Shown here: piece after piece, positions 36,706 to 49,985 of the stretch
Position numbering within the stretch: position 1 is the first letter of the stretch
How the letters are laid out: every line of letters begins with the position of its first letter
Assembly (NCBI GenBank): GCA_015657535.1
Contig: JADHZB010000496.1
Span: 21,756 to 85,755 of the forward strand
Origin: Nephromyces sp. MM_2019
Taxonomy: Eukaryota; Apicomplexa; Aconoidasida; Nephromycida
DNA: 64,000 nucleotides
Direction: 5' to 3'
Translations under genes and position numbers: made by a program
Notes under the pieces: model-generated
Told to the model about the DNA's origin: nothing
The model's database searches: none
Seen by the model: only the letters and a program-made list of their open reading frames with translations

Positions 36706-38528
36706 ATGGAGTTTTCGAAACAAGAAAGCTTAACTTTATCAAAACTCTTATCTAATGGCTATATACAGTCGTTCATAGATGCTATCAGGATCTTAACTAT
36801 TTGTAGTATGTTGAATATATAATAAATAGATTTATTTGTATTGTCACATATGCTTAGAGCAATGTTTTTTGTAAGAAAACTCATATTTAAATCCCTGAAA
36901 TAAAAATTATTTCCAACAGAAACTGAAAAATTTGAATTTGGAGAACACAAAGAAATCCGAAGTTCTTTAATATTTGAATATAAAAGGCAATTGATTGAAA
37001 GTGAAGTTTTTTCTAGAGAAAATGAATTTACAAAGCGCCATGATATTTCCAAAGGATTGGCCCAAAACTCAATAGAAAAACATAGCAATTTAGGCGTTGC
37101 TTTGTATCTTCTAGAGCGATGTCAATTGTATACTCTATCAAAACAAAATTATATAGAGCTCATATCCATATTGTTAGATATAGGTAAAAAGCTTTCATTA
37201 TTTTTTTTGTAAGTTTGAGGATAGTATGATCATTGTTTATGAATTTCATGAACCTAAAGATCTGCCTATGCTTTTAAAAACTAAACATTAGTTCGTAATA
37301 AAAAAATTAGTGTTGGTACTTAGTGCAAATTTATCTTAAAAGCAAAGTCATAAAGTTATATATTAACTTATTCGCTGAAAACCTGATTTTTAATTGGTTT
37401 ACTTCCCAGTTTTTTATAATAAATCAATGGGCAAGAGCAAAATAGCTGACTCAACATTTCGATCAGTTCTTGAATTTTTAAGTAAAAACGAGAATTTCAA
37501 ATCAAATCCGGCTATCATGGACCGTTTGATTAAGTATAACGAAACAGTTTTGTCAAGGAATGAACCAGATGAGCTCATGGTATACACATTATTAAGTTAT
37601 TTCAAATTTATCCACAACATTTTCTTTAGCTGCTTGAAGATATTAAAAAACTAGAAAAATTAGCCAATAATGCACAATTGAACCTTTCCTTATTAATTAT
37701 ACAATTTAATTACGGATTGCTATTGCAAAAATTAGGTAACGTTTAGAGTCTAAAACTTCATTATTTTCAATGCAAACATCACTTTACATTAGCTCAGGCA
37801 ATACTGCATCTTCAACCAGGATTTTCAAACAACTACTTGATAGGTTCGTATGTGTGCAAAAACTTTTGTACTTGGATATTTTTGAATTATGCATATTCCA
37901 AGGATTTAAAAGCTCTGTATGCTTTTATAAAATTGAATCCATATAAGAATTGCACTTATTATGTGTAAATTCTGTTAGTGTCCTTATAAAGGATACACGG
38001 ATGATTAAAAAAATACTATATTGCCCAGTCAATTTGGCAAGAAAATATATCATGTTTAATTATTCAGAAACCCTCCAAAAACAATGTTAGCAACCATTTT
38101 GGTGGGAATTGGTATTAATTTTGTAAAATCTGGATTATATAAAGTAAAAGTTACTATTACTTATTTTAAGGCTTAAAATAATCAAAATTTTATCAATATG
38201 GTATTTAAGGAGGCTACCTTTTATTTTGGGAAAATTAAAGAAATAAACTCTGATGAAGTTAGTTAGCCCCTGCAATATACTTGAAAAATATATAGAATCA
38301 AACATTTTAAATTAGATTGATTTGAATACAAAAAGGAAAAGTCAATTTTACAATGGACTAATAAATTATAATCTTGGGGCGTTAGAGCAGGCAAAATTCG
38401 AGTTAAAAGAATTTCAGGGATATTCTAAGTATACACTATATCATATATTACATAAACTCAGATTTAGGTACACTTATATGCATAGTAATAGAAGCAATAA
38501 AGTAAATGGATGTATACAAAATGAATGA
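36706..38528 (+). CDS. Unidentified helical (TPR-like) protein, multi-exon
   Basis: Starts MEFSKQESLTLSKLLSNGYI. Exon 1 ends at a GTATGT donor after ...ILTIC (about 36804). Exon 2 begins at 36920 in the phase that gives KTEKFEFGEHKEIRSSLIF and continues KHSNLGVALYLLERCQLYTL to a donor near 37182. Exon 3, with MGKSKIADSTFRSVLEFL, runs to about 37578. Exon 4 is LLEDIKKLEKLANNAQLNL through QFNYGLLLQKL, and a later exon near 38318 has QFYNGLINYNLGALEQAKFE. The helix spacing and G/A/Y/L pattern of the last two resemble TPR repeats, but no specific family is recognised. The exons at 37,800-38,310 and the stop are not resolved. First of the run of + strand genes to the window end. Confidence 0.5.
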
Positions 38529-40253
38529 ATTTGTAATCAAGTAAATATTATGTGTACAATGAGTGAATGATATATACGTAAAAATTAAAGCTCAGGTGTG
38601 TAGAAACGTGTAACATGTTTGTAAAATTTCATTTTGGGTAAATAAAACAATGAGCAATACCTTCTCAATACCTTAAAAAAACGTCAAGATTATATATTTA
38701 TAATTTATCTAATTTCTCACTCAAAGCCTCTTAAGCTTTATGAGTGTAAACAATCCAAATTACAACAATCTTGTCAGAATCAACCATTATAAATTTTATA
38801 ACACATAGCTTAATATTTAAAAATGTTTATACTTTCTCAGAATACCTTTAGACCCTCTATATGATGCTACATCACAGCTAATAGGTAAAATTAATTTCCT
38901 CCAGAATTTAGAGAATTTTAAAGCTCTCGACACATCAAATATTAAAAATATTTTAAATTGGAAACTAAATAGATATTTATTTGCTGATTCAATAATAATT
39001 GTCAAAGAAAGTACTAATTAGGCAGTTAACATAAAAAATATACATATATACATTAATATATAAGGGCTTGTATATTATAAGAACGGAGACGATGATATGC
39101 AAGAAATGATAAACAATAAATTCGACATTAACTAACAAAAGATCAAATAAGTATTTAAACCAAATTTGATCCTAAAGAATTTCATTTGGTTTTATTATAT
39201 AACTATATCTTTTTGTACAACAGATATTGCTCAATTTAACGTGTTTCATGCTATATTGTTGCTGAAATTCGTCAATATGAATTTCTTTAAATAGAAATAA
39301 TGCAGAAATAATACCTTACCATGTCACTCGCTTATGTGAGAATTTGAGTATATATAAAAAAATATTTATGTACTAGGAGATGTGTACACAATTTTCAATT
39401 GACTTGTGTTAAAATGTTTTACGAGCCTATATTTCAAGCAAGCTTCTGTTAGCTTTGATAATCTTCATGGCCAAGAGTTCTAATTAGATATACCTTCGAT
39501 GTGTGTTGTAAGTTAGCATTTAGAAGTGTACATACATCTTTTTTAATAAAATTTCATAAAAATTTATAATGACTAACACTAAGCAAATGCATTCAAATTT
39601 GATGTTTTTTATTGTTTTTAAATAATTATCATTGGTGATTCTACAAAATATGTCTTAAAGAAGCTATATCCTTAAAGGTTTTCTTTGGATTTTATAAAAT
39701 CAACTAAATACTACTAGAACCTATAGGTATATGTCTTAGTTTTCCATAAATTTTACACTTATATAGCCAAAGCATACAGATCCTCCTTTGTTACCTACAA
39801 ACAATCCTCTTACCACAAACTTTCAAGTAACCTATAAAGTCAATCGCCTTTGATACTTTTTAAGTTAAGTCAGCTTAGTACCGACTTGTTTATCGGCATT
39901 CAGGCCGAACCCCACTACAATAAAGCCTATTCGAATTCTTCCAAGTCTCCTACTTAACATTGGAACATGACATTACGACCCTACCCTACTTTCATCGCAA
40001 TTGATTAGCCTTATAACATCCTTAGTCCTATTTACAATAGCAGGTGCTCGCTTTAATAAGCCCATAATTAATTCCCCTCAACCACTACTTAATCTCCACA
40101 AGTCCTTACCATATCTCCAACTGCCTGCTCTCGCCAGAAAATAAAGATAAACATATCAAACAACTCAATAATAATCAAGCATGAATTGAATCTTATTTTC
40201 ATATACATTTGAACCTATTTCTACACACTTTTGATATTTTAATTTATCTTTCG
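38529..40253. other. Intergenic region with C-rich, G-poor right half
   Basis: AT-rich left half. From about 39780 to 40150 the + strand is C-rich and G-poor, a composition that recurs at 43.9 kb and 49.3 kb. No gene seen. Confidence 0.4.
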
Positions 40254-40729
40254 ATGGGAAATCAGCTGTCAATCAAAACTTCAACACAAGACTCAAAATC
40301 AAAAACGTCCCCATGCCAAACTGAAATGGTAATGCTTTCTTTTACAAGGTTCTATACTGGTGTTTAGCACTAATATTAGTAACATACCAATTAATTGAAT
40401 GCAACATTCTTAATGATCTTTGTTAAATCTCTTTTTACAGGACAAGTACATCAAATGCGTCAACGAGTAAGCACCATAGCTACTATTTGACAAGGCATCT
40501 TTGACTATCAAACACCCTTGCCATATTATTATTAATATTAACCTCCCATTTAAATCATTATATTTCAGGCATCCTGATGGCTTAAGGGGACAAATTGACC
40601 AATGCGAAGACTTTCGAGTAATTTACAAGTAAGCACTTTATCACAAGCAATTTTTATTTATTAAATCTGTTAACATACTTTGTGTCTTTCAGAGCCTGTA
40701 TAGCTGACCTTAGACCAAGAACTAAATAA
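40254..40729 (+). CDS. N-myristoylated twin CX9C (CHCH) protein, 65 residues, 4 exons
   Basis: Too fragmented for an ORF scan: exons 40254-40328, 40441-40466, 40569-40628 and 40693-40729, all with GT-AG borders and consistent phases. The protein opens MGNQLS, which fits the myristoylation consensus MG-x3-S/T. It then has CQTEMDKYIKC and CEDFRVIYKAC: two exact C-x9-C motifs separated by 15 residues, the coiled-coil-helix-coiled-coil-helix fold oxidised by Mia40/ERV1 in the mitochondrial intermembrane space. It ends IADLRPRTK. PC-x3-M-x2-Y-x2-C in the first helix loosely recalls CHCHD2/CHCHD10, while myristoylation recalls the MICOS subunit MIC19, so the orthology is open. The stop is followed 115 bases later by the RIC1 start on the same strand. 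Confidence 0.85.
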
Positions 40730-40844
40730 CCTAAAACCATCAACATTCTTTTAAAAATACTTGCTTGTTCTGGCTTATATCTATAAAATCTAAGCTTTTA
40801 TACTTTTCTTTATTCATTTATATTTTATTTTTCTTTCCGCAATC

Positions 40845-43800
40845 ATGTTGACCACATTTGGTGAACCTAAAACTTTACATCATACGCTACCTGGCACGAT
40901 AAATAAGGACTTAAGCGCAATAATAAATTTTGCTACATCACCTTGCCACCATTTCATAGCTGCAATTAAACCTCATCATCTTATAATATTCCATAATGGC
41001 CACCAGCGGCTTAAACTCGCCCACATATCACGCCACGAACGCACATGGATACATGGACCTAACAAGAAGGTATTTTGGTCTAGAGATTCAAGGAATATTT
41101 TTATCACCACTTCTCCAGGTTATTATTTTTTTGTATACAATTTTCATCAAGGCGTTACCCCGCAATTGAAGGACAATTTAGATGAAAATTCAAAATATGA
41201 TAATCAACCAAATAACAATAAGATATCTTGCCTTCTTATCCATGAAATTACCAACTTATCTAGCTTCACCATAGAATTAAAATGTTGGATTAGCTTGCCA
41301 GCAGCATGCCATAGCATTATAGCCATCCAAAAACAGATCATAGCAGCATGCTCGAAACAACTCTGCTTTTATTTCATAGATCAATCTTCCTACAATGTGG
41401 TTTGGGTTGTGTACTTAAATGACTTCTATGAACGATTATATATACCTTCACCAGCCCTTTTGAATACAAAGTTTTGGCATCAGAATTTTAATGGTGCAAA
41501 CCCATCAGAAACAGGTTCCTTGATATTTGCACCTCATCATGCAACGAGTGTTATTCAATATATCAAGAAAATGAGGCATACGAAAATTGATACACACGTT
41601 CTCAATGATCATTTTGTACATAATTCACCGAGTTATCCACCATCATTCGAGACACATAAACCAGTTTCACCTAATATAGAAGTATCACAAAGAGATAAAA
41701 GCCGTGCCAAAAGTGTAAATACATTCAGATCAGATCACAATTCGATATTTGGATACAATAATAAAGAAGCCACAGGCATAGAAAAGATACAGCTCTCTCA
41801 ATCTTTAGACCTACTTGGCTGTCTCTTGACAAATGGTGCATTACTTTTACTAGCATATAAATCACCTTTTAATTATTCTAATTACAAAAATTACACAGCA
41901 TCCTACCCTGCCAATGATTTCCCACAGCATACAGAAACAAATAAACAAGACATAAATAAATGGCATAATCGGATTATTGGGATATCATCTTCATATATTT
42001 CATCCAATGAACCTCCCCCCATAGGTTTTGTTATGAAGAATGGTGGTGTCACTGAGATGGAGTTCAACCCATCACAACTACAACTTGTACTCGCTCTTGA
42101 AAATGGAATTACCGAAATACACACTTTTCCTATAAACTCATTAGATGATCAAAATCCCCCTATCATAAGATTTGATATCACAAAACTTTCACTGTACTCG
42201 TACCCTCACGACCATATATATTCAATACAATGGCACCCTAATGGTGATGTATTCAAATTGAACCTAAAAGAGAGTGGAATATTATTACTTTCCAACACCG
42301 GAAAACCAGTATTAAAAGTACCCAATCCTTATAGAAACCACCCTACTACTAATTCGGTAGTGAGAAATGATTCAAATGATATATATACACAAATTTCAAC
42401 AGTATCTGGCAATACAAAAGAATTAGATAATACCCAAGCATTCATCATCTCAAGCACTTGGACATCCTATGGCTATGGAATTATGTTATCGTCTTCATTG
42501 TTTTCTCAACCCTTATTGGAATATCCGATTTATCAACCTTTAGCCCCTGGATGCTTCATTGATGCTTTTCATCCATCTGGAATTGGTTATACTACATCTG
42601 ATACCAATTCGAGGTCAAACTCTTGATATTCATATATATATACTCCCACTTTATTTTGAAATTATATTATCGTACCAACCTAGTTTATGAACTTACATCT
42701 CTTGAAGATTTGGATAATCCACAAATTCCCCTTCCCAATCTCTATATCTATGGTTTCTATTAATCATTGACTTAAGGTTTTATATTTCACATACAACTTT
42801 TGTATTTTCGATACCATTCCACTCAATCTCCCACACTCTTCTCGATATCCATTGATTAGCTACTGAAAACTTTGTAATAAGACATATGTATGAGTAGTTA
42901 CTGTCGAGTGAGATAATATATGAATTGCTTCATTTTATCTCCTTTTCTCTCTTAGGATTCTCATTGGAAACAACCAAATTCTGGTGTGTATACCTATGAT
43001 GGATAGTGAAAATAATTTAAGATGGACACCTATACCTATGCCCCCTACTGAATATATGACGAAGAATTGGCCGATACGTCAAGCGAGTTTAAATACCAAT
43101 GCAACATTCTTACTAATTGCTGGTGATTATCGATTTGCTCTATTAGATATCATCAAACAAAGTTGGATATTAATGACTGAAGACCATTTTAGATTGAGAT
43201 CATTCGAGTGCCCTATTGGTTGGTATAACCCTCAAATATTTTTCATGTGTCTAGTTAGGTCTCCCCAAGCTGAAATAAGCCCTCCAATTGATGAGGAGGA
43301 GGAAACTGTTTGGAAAAAACTAACTAAAGACTTATCCAAACAGAATCCAGGAAGTAATTCTGATTACTCTCTCTACTTTTTTGGTGCTAAAACAAATAAC
43401 AATAGCTCTTTAAACCCAATTTCAATGTTACCATCGCTACCTGCTACCCCCATTCGTGCTACCATATTATCTTATGATTCTCATTTTTTATTTATAAAAC
43501 CGAACGACATAGATCACTTTCAGCAGCCCAATGTTTTGGGTATCTTAGATATAAGATTATCGTTTACTGCTTATGCTTTGAAAGAATTGAAGAAGATAGA
43601 TTCCAATAAACAAACCACATATCATGTGTCTGCACTTTGGCAAACCGATTTTTCACAGCTGAATTGGAAATATTACCCCCGTGAGATATGTTTTGCTGGA
43701 GCAACTTCCCATTTACTTGTAACCCATAAAAATTTGGAATTACGAGCTATTCAACTCATCGACCAAACCAATAAGAATGACCCTAATTATGGAGGTAATG

Positions 43801-46800
43801 TTTTAAGTCTTCATTTTAAGCCTTACCTGCACTCTAGCCTTATTATCAAATATGTTTACTTTTGACATTTAAGATTCATAAATCCCTCATGCTCTACTTT
43901 ATTCATTTGCATCCAAAAATATTATTTGTCTAGAATCCTTTACTCACTCCTAATTAACCCAAACTCTTCGAAATTGTTTCATATTCACCCTCACCCCTTC
44001 ACCTTTATATATATCCCTACAAATCCCTCATCTACATCTCTACAAACTCCTCCACTCCTAACCCCTCTACAGCCCTCAAACCTCTTTAAACCCCTCCACA
44101 GCATACCACACTCCTTCTATTCTATATACCTTCTTATAAATATCTTATTACATACTAACCATACTAGAAAAAGAACCAACTAACCAATACAAACCCGCAC
44201 ATTCTTTGTTTTATAAGTTTAAATTATTACTTTAACACATCACAAAACAACTTTCATTCAACTTTCAATCTACATTTACCAGGACTCAAAAGGTATATGG
44301 CTAAAGAGTCAAGGCCTATTTTATCTGAAGTAATTCAATTATGGACTAGCAACTGTTACCAATTATACCCATTTATTCCATTGGTATCTAACCCAATTGA
44401 TACGTTTGATATAAAGAGTACACAAGCTATTGAAGGTACTTAATAATCATAATTTTATCTAAAAGATGTGTCTACACACAAATAAAAATGATTTGTTATT
44501 CTATCATATAAAGATGAAGCACCAAAGGAGCATAACACATCACTACACCTTAAGGTAATATACACACACACACATTCTATTACCTGATATAGTTACAGTA
44601 TACTCACCCGCACTATCAATACCTATTTTATGGCTTAATATAGTAACAATAAATTTTGTTGACTTCTCCCCAGATACCCACCTTAGAAAGCCCTCATGAG
44701 GATTTAAATCGTTTAAACAGCGGTAAGCTCTCTATATATTATTACTAGTATCAGATCTCGTATACAAGATTGCGCACACCTTTCGATACTACCAATGAAA
44801 TCAAATCCATTCCATTCTGCAACACATTCCCATAATTCTAGTATTTACACACATCTGTCTATTATTTACACATACTTTTGAACTTTGATTCAGATACTGA
44901 GTATTCCGTTGGATCGACTACAAGCATTGAGATGCAATCGACGATTCCAAGGTATCACAGCTAAGACATTTTTACCGCTTTTTGTTTATTAAGTTTTACA
45001 CATGTACTATCTCATTAGGTATCAACAACACGCACAATTAAGAGAGATTGAAGAATCTTATCAGCTGTATTTTGACTCGGATTTGAAAGCTTTCGAACAG
45101 CTACATAGTGAATTTCAGGCATCTCAGATACCCTGTAGAGATTTTTATAACTGTGGTTAGTGAAATGAATTACATCTATCTAAGTTTATTTTATCTATTT
45201 TAGATTATCAAAAGCATTAATAAATATATTTACATAACCTGTCCTTTATATGGCATACTTAGACAACTTGAAAAATTTGCTTGGGGGACTTTATATTTGG
45301 GCGAACACACTTGATAAGATGTATTTGATCACTGTCTCATTCCAAAGTGACGGAAAAAGCGATTACTCAATTATACCTAGTTACAGAATATTGGAGCTAA
45401 TAGAATTTGATAACAATGGCTCTTCGAATTTTATTATTAGCATTGTACCGAAGGTTTGAATTATTAGACTTTATATTATAACATAACTATATAATAACTT
45501 TCTTCAGAAATTTTGATTTTATATGCTAATCTTTGATGTTTATACCATGTAGGAGGGTGCTATTCGTATAAGTACATTTCCTTCTACAATTTCTACTTAT
45601 CGTAACACAAGGCTATCACAGCTAAACGTTCGGAGCGTTACTTTCTTACACACTTTATTACATCACTGGATAGAGTTTTGTTTCTTGGGTGAAAAATCAA
45701 GCCATTACACTCTTAAATCCTATGTTTCACATAATATACCAAAGCTTCTCATGAATATACACTCCCAAGAGCTTATTAGGAATATTTTTGATGTATTACT
45801 ACACAATCTACTTGAAAAGGCGATTTCTGATTTTAAAAGAGAATCACATAACATCGACTCAACGACTCTCTCAGAACAATCAAATAACCATGAACTCAAA
45901 GCCCCAAGAATTTACCTTTTGGAGGCATTTATATCTGAAAATATTTTTGAATTTAAGCCTCGAGAAACAAGAGTCGGCTATATCTCTAACCCTGTATTTG
46001 AACGAACACAATCAAGTTCTGTGGAGGCGTTCAACCATAAATATTACCAGAGCTTTGGCCATATAAGAGAATACACACACTCTGAAGAATCCTTAGAGCA
46101 CCAAGAAACACACATTCAACCCAAACAAATATCGACATACAATGACCTCCCCTCTTTAAGTCAAATTGAGTCCTCAACTCATAATCTAGCTATGCTCCTC
46201 TGCTTTAAACAAGCACGCTCATTTAGGATTTTATATTATGCTATTAATCTCCTCAAACGATTTGAAAACATCTTCCCAGAAGTGGTAATAAATGTTGCTA
46301 GAAAATCAGATGCTTTATATGCACCAGGTATACTCTTTACACTCTCCGGTCGTCACCCTCATACCTTATTCCAAGAATGTTTCAAGAGTGATAAGTTAGA
46401 TATCTCTTCACTAATCATTATAATATTACAGTCAATGATTGGCCCCGTCTTGGTGAGGCTATTATATGTACTCCCACTCCTTGAAAAATGTTTAAGGATT
46501 TATAATTCTGAAAATTCTCAACTAACAAATCAACTATTGAGGTTTTTCAATGCACTTAATTTACACACTAGACATACCACAGCAACCAATGCAGAACAAC
46601 AGACTGTTGAAGATTTATTTGACTCTCACTATCTAGAAGATTACGAGAGCCAATCAAGCATAGAAGGAGATGCTTCATCCCCATCGCTTATCCTTTTTTC
46701 ATCGGATGAAGATTCTGAAGATGAATACAAACAGAATACAACATATGAACATAAAGAGGATCCAAATTTGGAACAACTTCAAAATGGGTATTCAGAAATG

Positions 46801-47583
46801 GATGTAAAAAAAACCACACAATCAAGTCTATATTTCTTAAAGTCATACCTATACTCTAATTTGAATTCAGCTACAAGGATATTATTATCTGTACCATACG
46901 AAGAACTGTGGAGACCTTCTCTTATTGATAATTATAGCTACACTACAAATTATAATTCTTGGCACATTTACGAACCAAACTTTCTTGCTTTTAAATTAGA
47001 ATTAACTATCCAATCCATACTATTTGAACACCTTATTAATTTACAATGGATAAAATTATTCAATATCATTTCTAATTTCAAAATAGATGGTTACACATGG
47101 CTAAGGCCAATCAAGGATTTCTTAAAGTCTTTATTTGTGGTTGAAAAATGGAATGACTTTGATATACAGACACACAAAGATCTACCTGCATTCATATCAG
47201 AGGCTCATACAAATCAAATCACCTTCATGCATATATATGACTTTCTACAGCAATGTTTTCCCTTCACTAATAAGAATGACAGCCAATTGAAATCTTTTAT
47301 TGAACCCAAACATTTTTTCCACACCAAACAACATAAGGAGAAATTATCACTTGAAATCCCAAACTCAGCTTCAATACTTCGATATTTCATGCTTCTCTTT
47401 GCACATTTAGATCTTAACACTCCTCTACTTGCTATTTCCATCTTCCTTGGAAATAATCATATCTCAAATTATTTGTTAACGAATAATCCTAATCTTAAAA
47501 ATGAAGTTATTTCACTTTTAAACCACATAAGTGGCAGCAATCCATTTTCAAAAATTTTAAAGAGGACTTTACACATCAAATAG
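40845..47583 (+). CDS. RIC1: RIC1 homologue, Rab6 exchange-factor subunit, multi-exon
   Basis: RIC1 with RGP1 activates Rab6 (Ypt6) at the Golgi. Exon 1 (40845-42613, 589 codons) is an N-terminal beta-propeller: KKVFWSRDSRNIFITTSPGYYFF fits the RIC1 start region ([22 protein letters not shown]). A 342-bp intron leads to exon 2 (42956-43794), with KNWPIRQASLNTNATFLLIAG. After a 488-bp intron come six short exons (44283-45160). The large last exon ends at TAG 47581. It carries the RIC1 C-terminal domain: FPEVVINVARKSDALYAPGI, then LFQECFKSDKLDIS with IIIILQSMIGPVLVRLLYVL and LLRFFNAL (human: [31 protein letters not shown]). An acidic Ser/Asp/Glu insert lies near 46600-46740. Exon borders at 45.2-45.6 kb are uncertain. 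Confidence 0.85.
43880..44160. other. C-rich, G-depleted tract inside a RIC1 intron
   Basis: Roughly 250 bases with almost no G on the + strand and many CCCT/CTCC/ACCCC clusters (for example around 43988-43999 and 44050-44100). It is open in one frame (43926-44183) only because it lacks G and hence TGA/TAG. Lies between the exon ending at 43794 and the exon starting at 44283. Confidence 0.6.
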
Positions 47584-49985
47584 GTCTTGATCAGAACATT
47601 CAATCAACTCTTTGAACTACAAATAATAGCCAAGACTTTTTAAAAACTTACATATACACATCCACACTCACATATATACGATAGACAAACATTCATATAA
47701 TTTATATATAATAGAGCCTGTTAAATCAAGTATTTGGTAATAACAAATTTTCAATTTTTGATCTTTTTTTATTTTTTACTTTTAGTTTTTTTGCTTCATT
47801 ACTTTAATTTCCTAATAACTTTATTAAACTGTTCAAATTTTTAAAATACAATCAGCTTCAATTTTTTGAAAATGGAAATTAAGAATTTTCTCTAATAAAT
47901 GGTATTTAAATTACTAATAATCATTGTTGCAATTTTTCCAATTTTAGAAATTCACATTCTAATCTCGAGTGTGTATATTAGTTTGTTTGTGTGTAAATGT
48001 GTGAGCGTATATATTGTGCTTGGCACCTTCTTTGTCTTTTTGCTTTTGTTTGCGTATGTATACATATTTATATAAGTATTTATGTTTACTTATTTATCTG
48101 TATGCCTTTTTATGTAGATTTTCAAGCCATTTGGGTCAAATGGTTTTAACACTACATTTTTCTTATTTCAATTAAGCGATAACATTTTGTTGAATGTATG
48201 CGTTTTTAAAGCAAAATTTTTATAATCTTGATTTATAAGTATTAGCAATGTGACTCACTTACAAAGTTATAATAATGCTAGAGTAATTGCATGTTTTAAA
48301 AGCACATTATAGGAAACTTATATATTTAAAATAAATTCTCAGCACCTTAAATCATTTCATTAAAGCAATTTGACACAAACAGCCGATGTTTATAAAAGCA
48401 CAAGATACAAACACATACTATGTACACATTTGCATTGGATACCTAAATATATTAAGCTTAAATAGGATTGACACGTTATATAAACAGATGAAAATTCTGA
48501 GTGATTTATATATAAAAGATATATGCACAAGTTTCATAAACAAAATATCCTGGGCATAAATGCGCAATATTCGAGAATATAAAGAGACTTATGTGGCAAG
48601 TTATTAGTATTCAATACTGTAAAATGAAAAAATATCCAAGTCCACAATGTTACCAATGTGTATTGCATACAATTAATAAAACACACTTGCAAGTATTGCA
48701 CAAATTTATAAATAAGCTACGAATCTAGCACATAGCATGCACATAATTCACATATAAACAAGCCATGCGATCTAAGATAACTGCTAAACTACTCCTGATT
48801 CCTATTATAACGGGGTTTAAGTATACTCTACACACTCTAGCGCAACCAGCCTAGCAATCAAATTAACTAGCTATTAAATAGTTCTACATTAAGACGAATG
48901 ACACTAAATAAAAATTAAATCAAGACTGACGCACTGATCATGCTAGAGAGATTGGTGATCTAATTCTTGCTTCAAACCAAAATTACAAGGTCATTGATAA
49001 GTCGTTTAAAAAAAGCATAAGAAAAGAGAAATAGATGGAAACCAAAACTTACCAAAAAATCTTAAGAAGAAACCAAGAAAAACTCGAAGAAAATTCTCAA
49101 GGAAATAAAGAATAAAAACATAAAAATTAGTTAATTCTTTTAATTTCCAACAATACTCAAAAGTCTTAATTTTAATTTTCTTAAAGTACTCCAATAATCA
49201 GTATTCACTTTTCCAAAAGCTTAAAGCTAAATTTAGAGTGAAAACTTAATCCTCAAATTAGCTATAACCTTTCTACCGCTCACGGAAACTTTTCACTCTT
49301 CAAAAATATATCCCTTTTTAACACAGCTTCACTGTGCACCTAGTGCCTTAACTCCGATTAAAGGACGCAATCTACCTGATTTAGCATATTGCTACCAGGA
49401 CACCAACATTAGTACTTACTTACCTATCTCGATCACCACTAAAATCTTAGAAACTTGTCATCACATGTTGCTATTTAAATGAGTTTTCGGAACCTATGTA
49501 AATTGGAGCTTCCTGTTTAGCTATAAAGATACATACACACACACTCGCTGCGCACATGAGCTAATCATAAACCAGCGCTAATTTGGACACACAAACTACT
49601 TGCACAAACTCGACTCTAAACATTCTTCTCACAGATGTGCAACAAACAACTGTGTTTACTCATTCTGATCTAGATCAACAAACAAGCTATATCGAATCTA
49701 ACAAATGTGAAAACAAATACCAACTAAACATAGACTAAAAATACAAGTAAATGAAGTGAGCATGCTAAAAGCACACATGTTAAATAAAATATGCTACCTA
49801 AACGCAAATAGAAAGCTATACTCCTTGACCCACAACTATATACTTATATTACTTTAGCTTTCACTCCTACAAGTGCTTATTCCCCCTATTAGAGCTTAAC
49901 CCCGCAAAACCACTACCCACCTTCCCCTAAACCAATCTGAAAATACAATAAACACTTTACTAAAAAACTAGTTTCAAACCTTCAG
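47584..49985. other. Intergenic region, 2.4 kb
   Basis: AT-rich, with a T/TG-rich left part (about 47970-48120) and a C/A-rich right part (about 49540-49970). A 62-codon minus frame at 49006-49194 is low-complexity Phe/Leu. No gene or RNA identified; it should contain the adenylate kinase promoter. Confidence 0.4.

Noticed and set aside
43926..44183. 85-codon Ser/Pro-rich open frame
   Set aside because: Openness results from lack of G in the intronic C-rich tract; it interrupts the RIC1 exon order.
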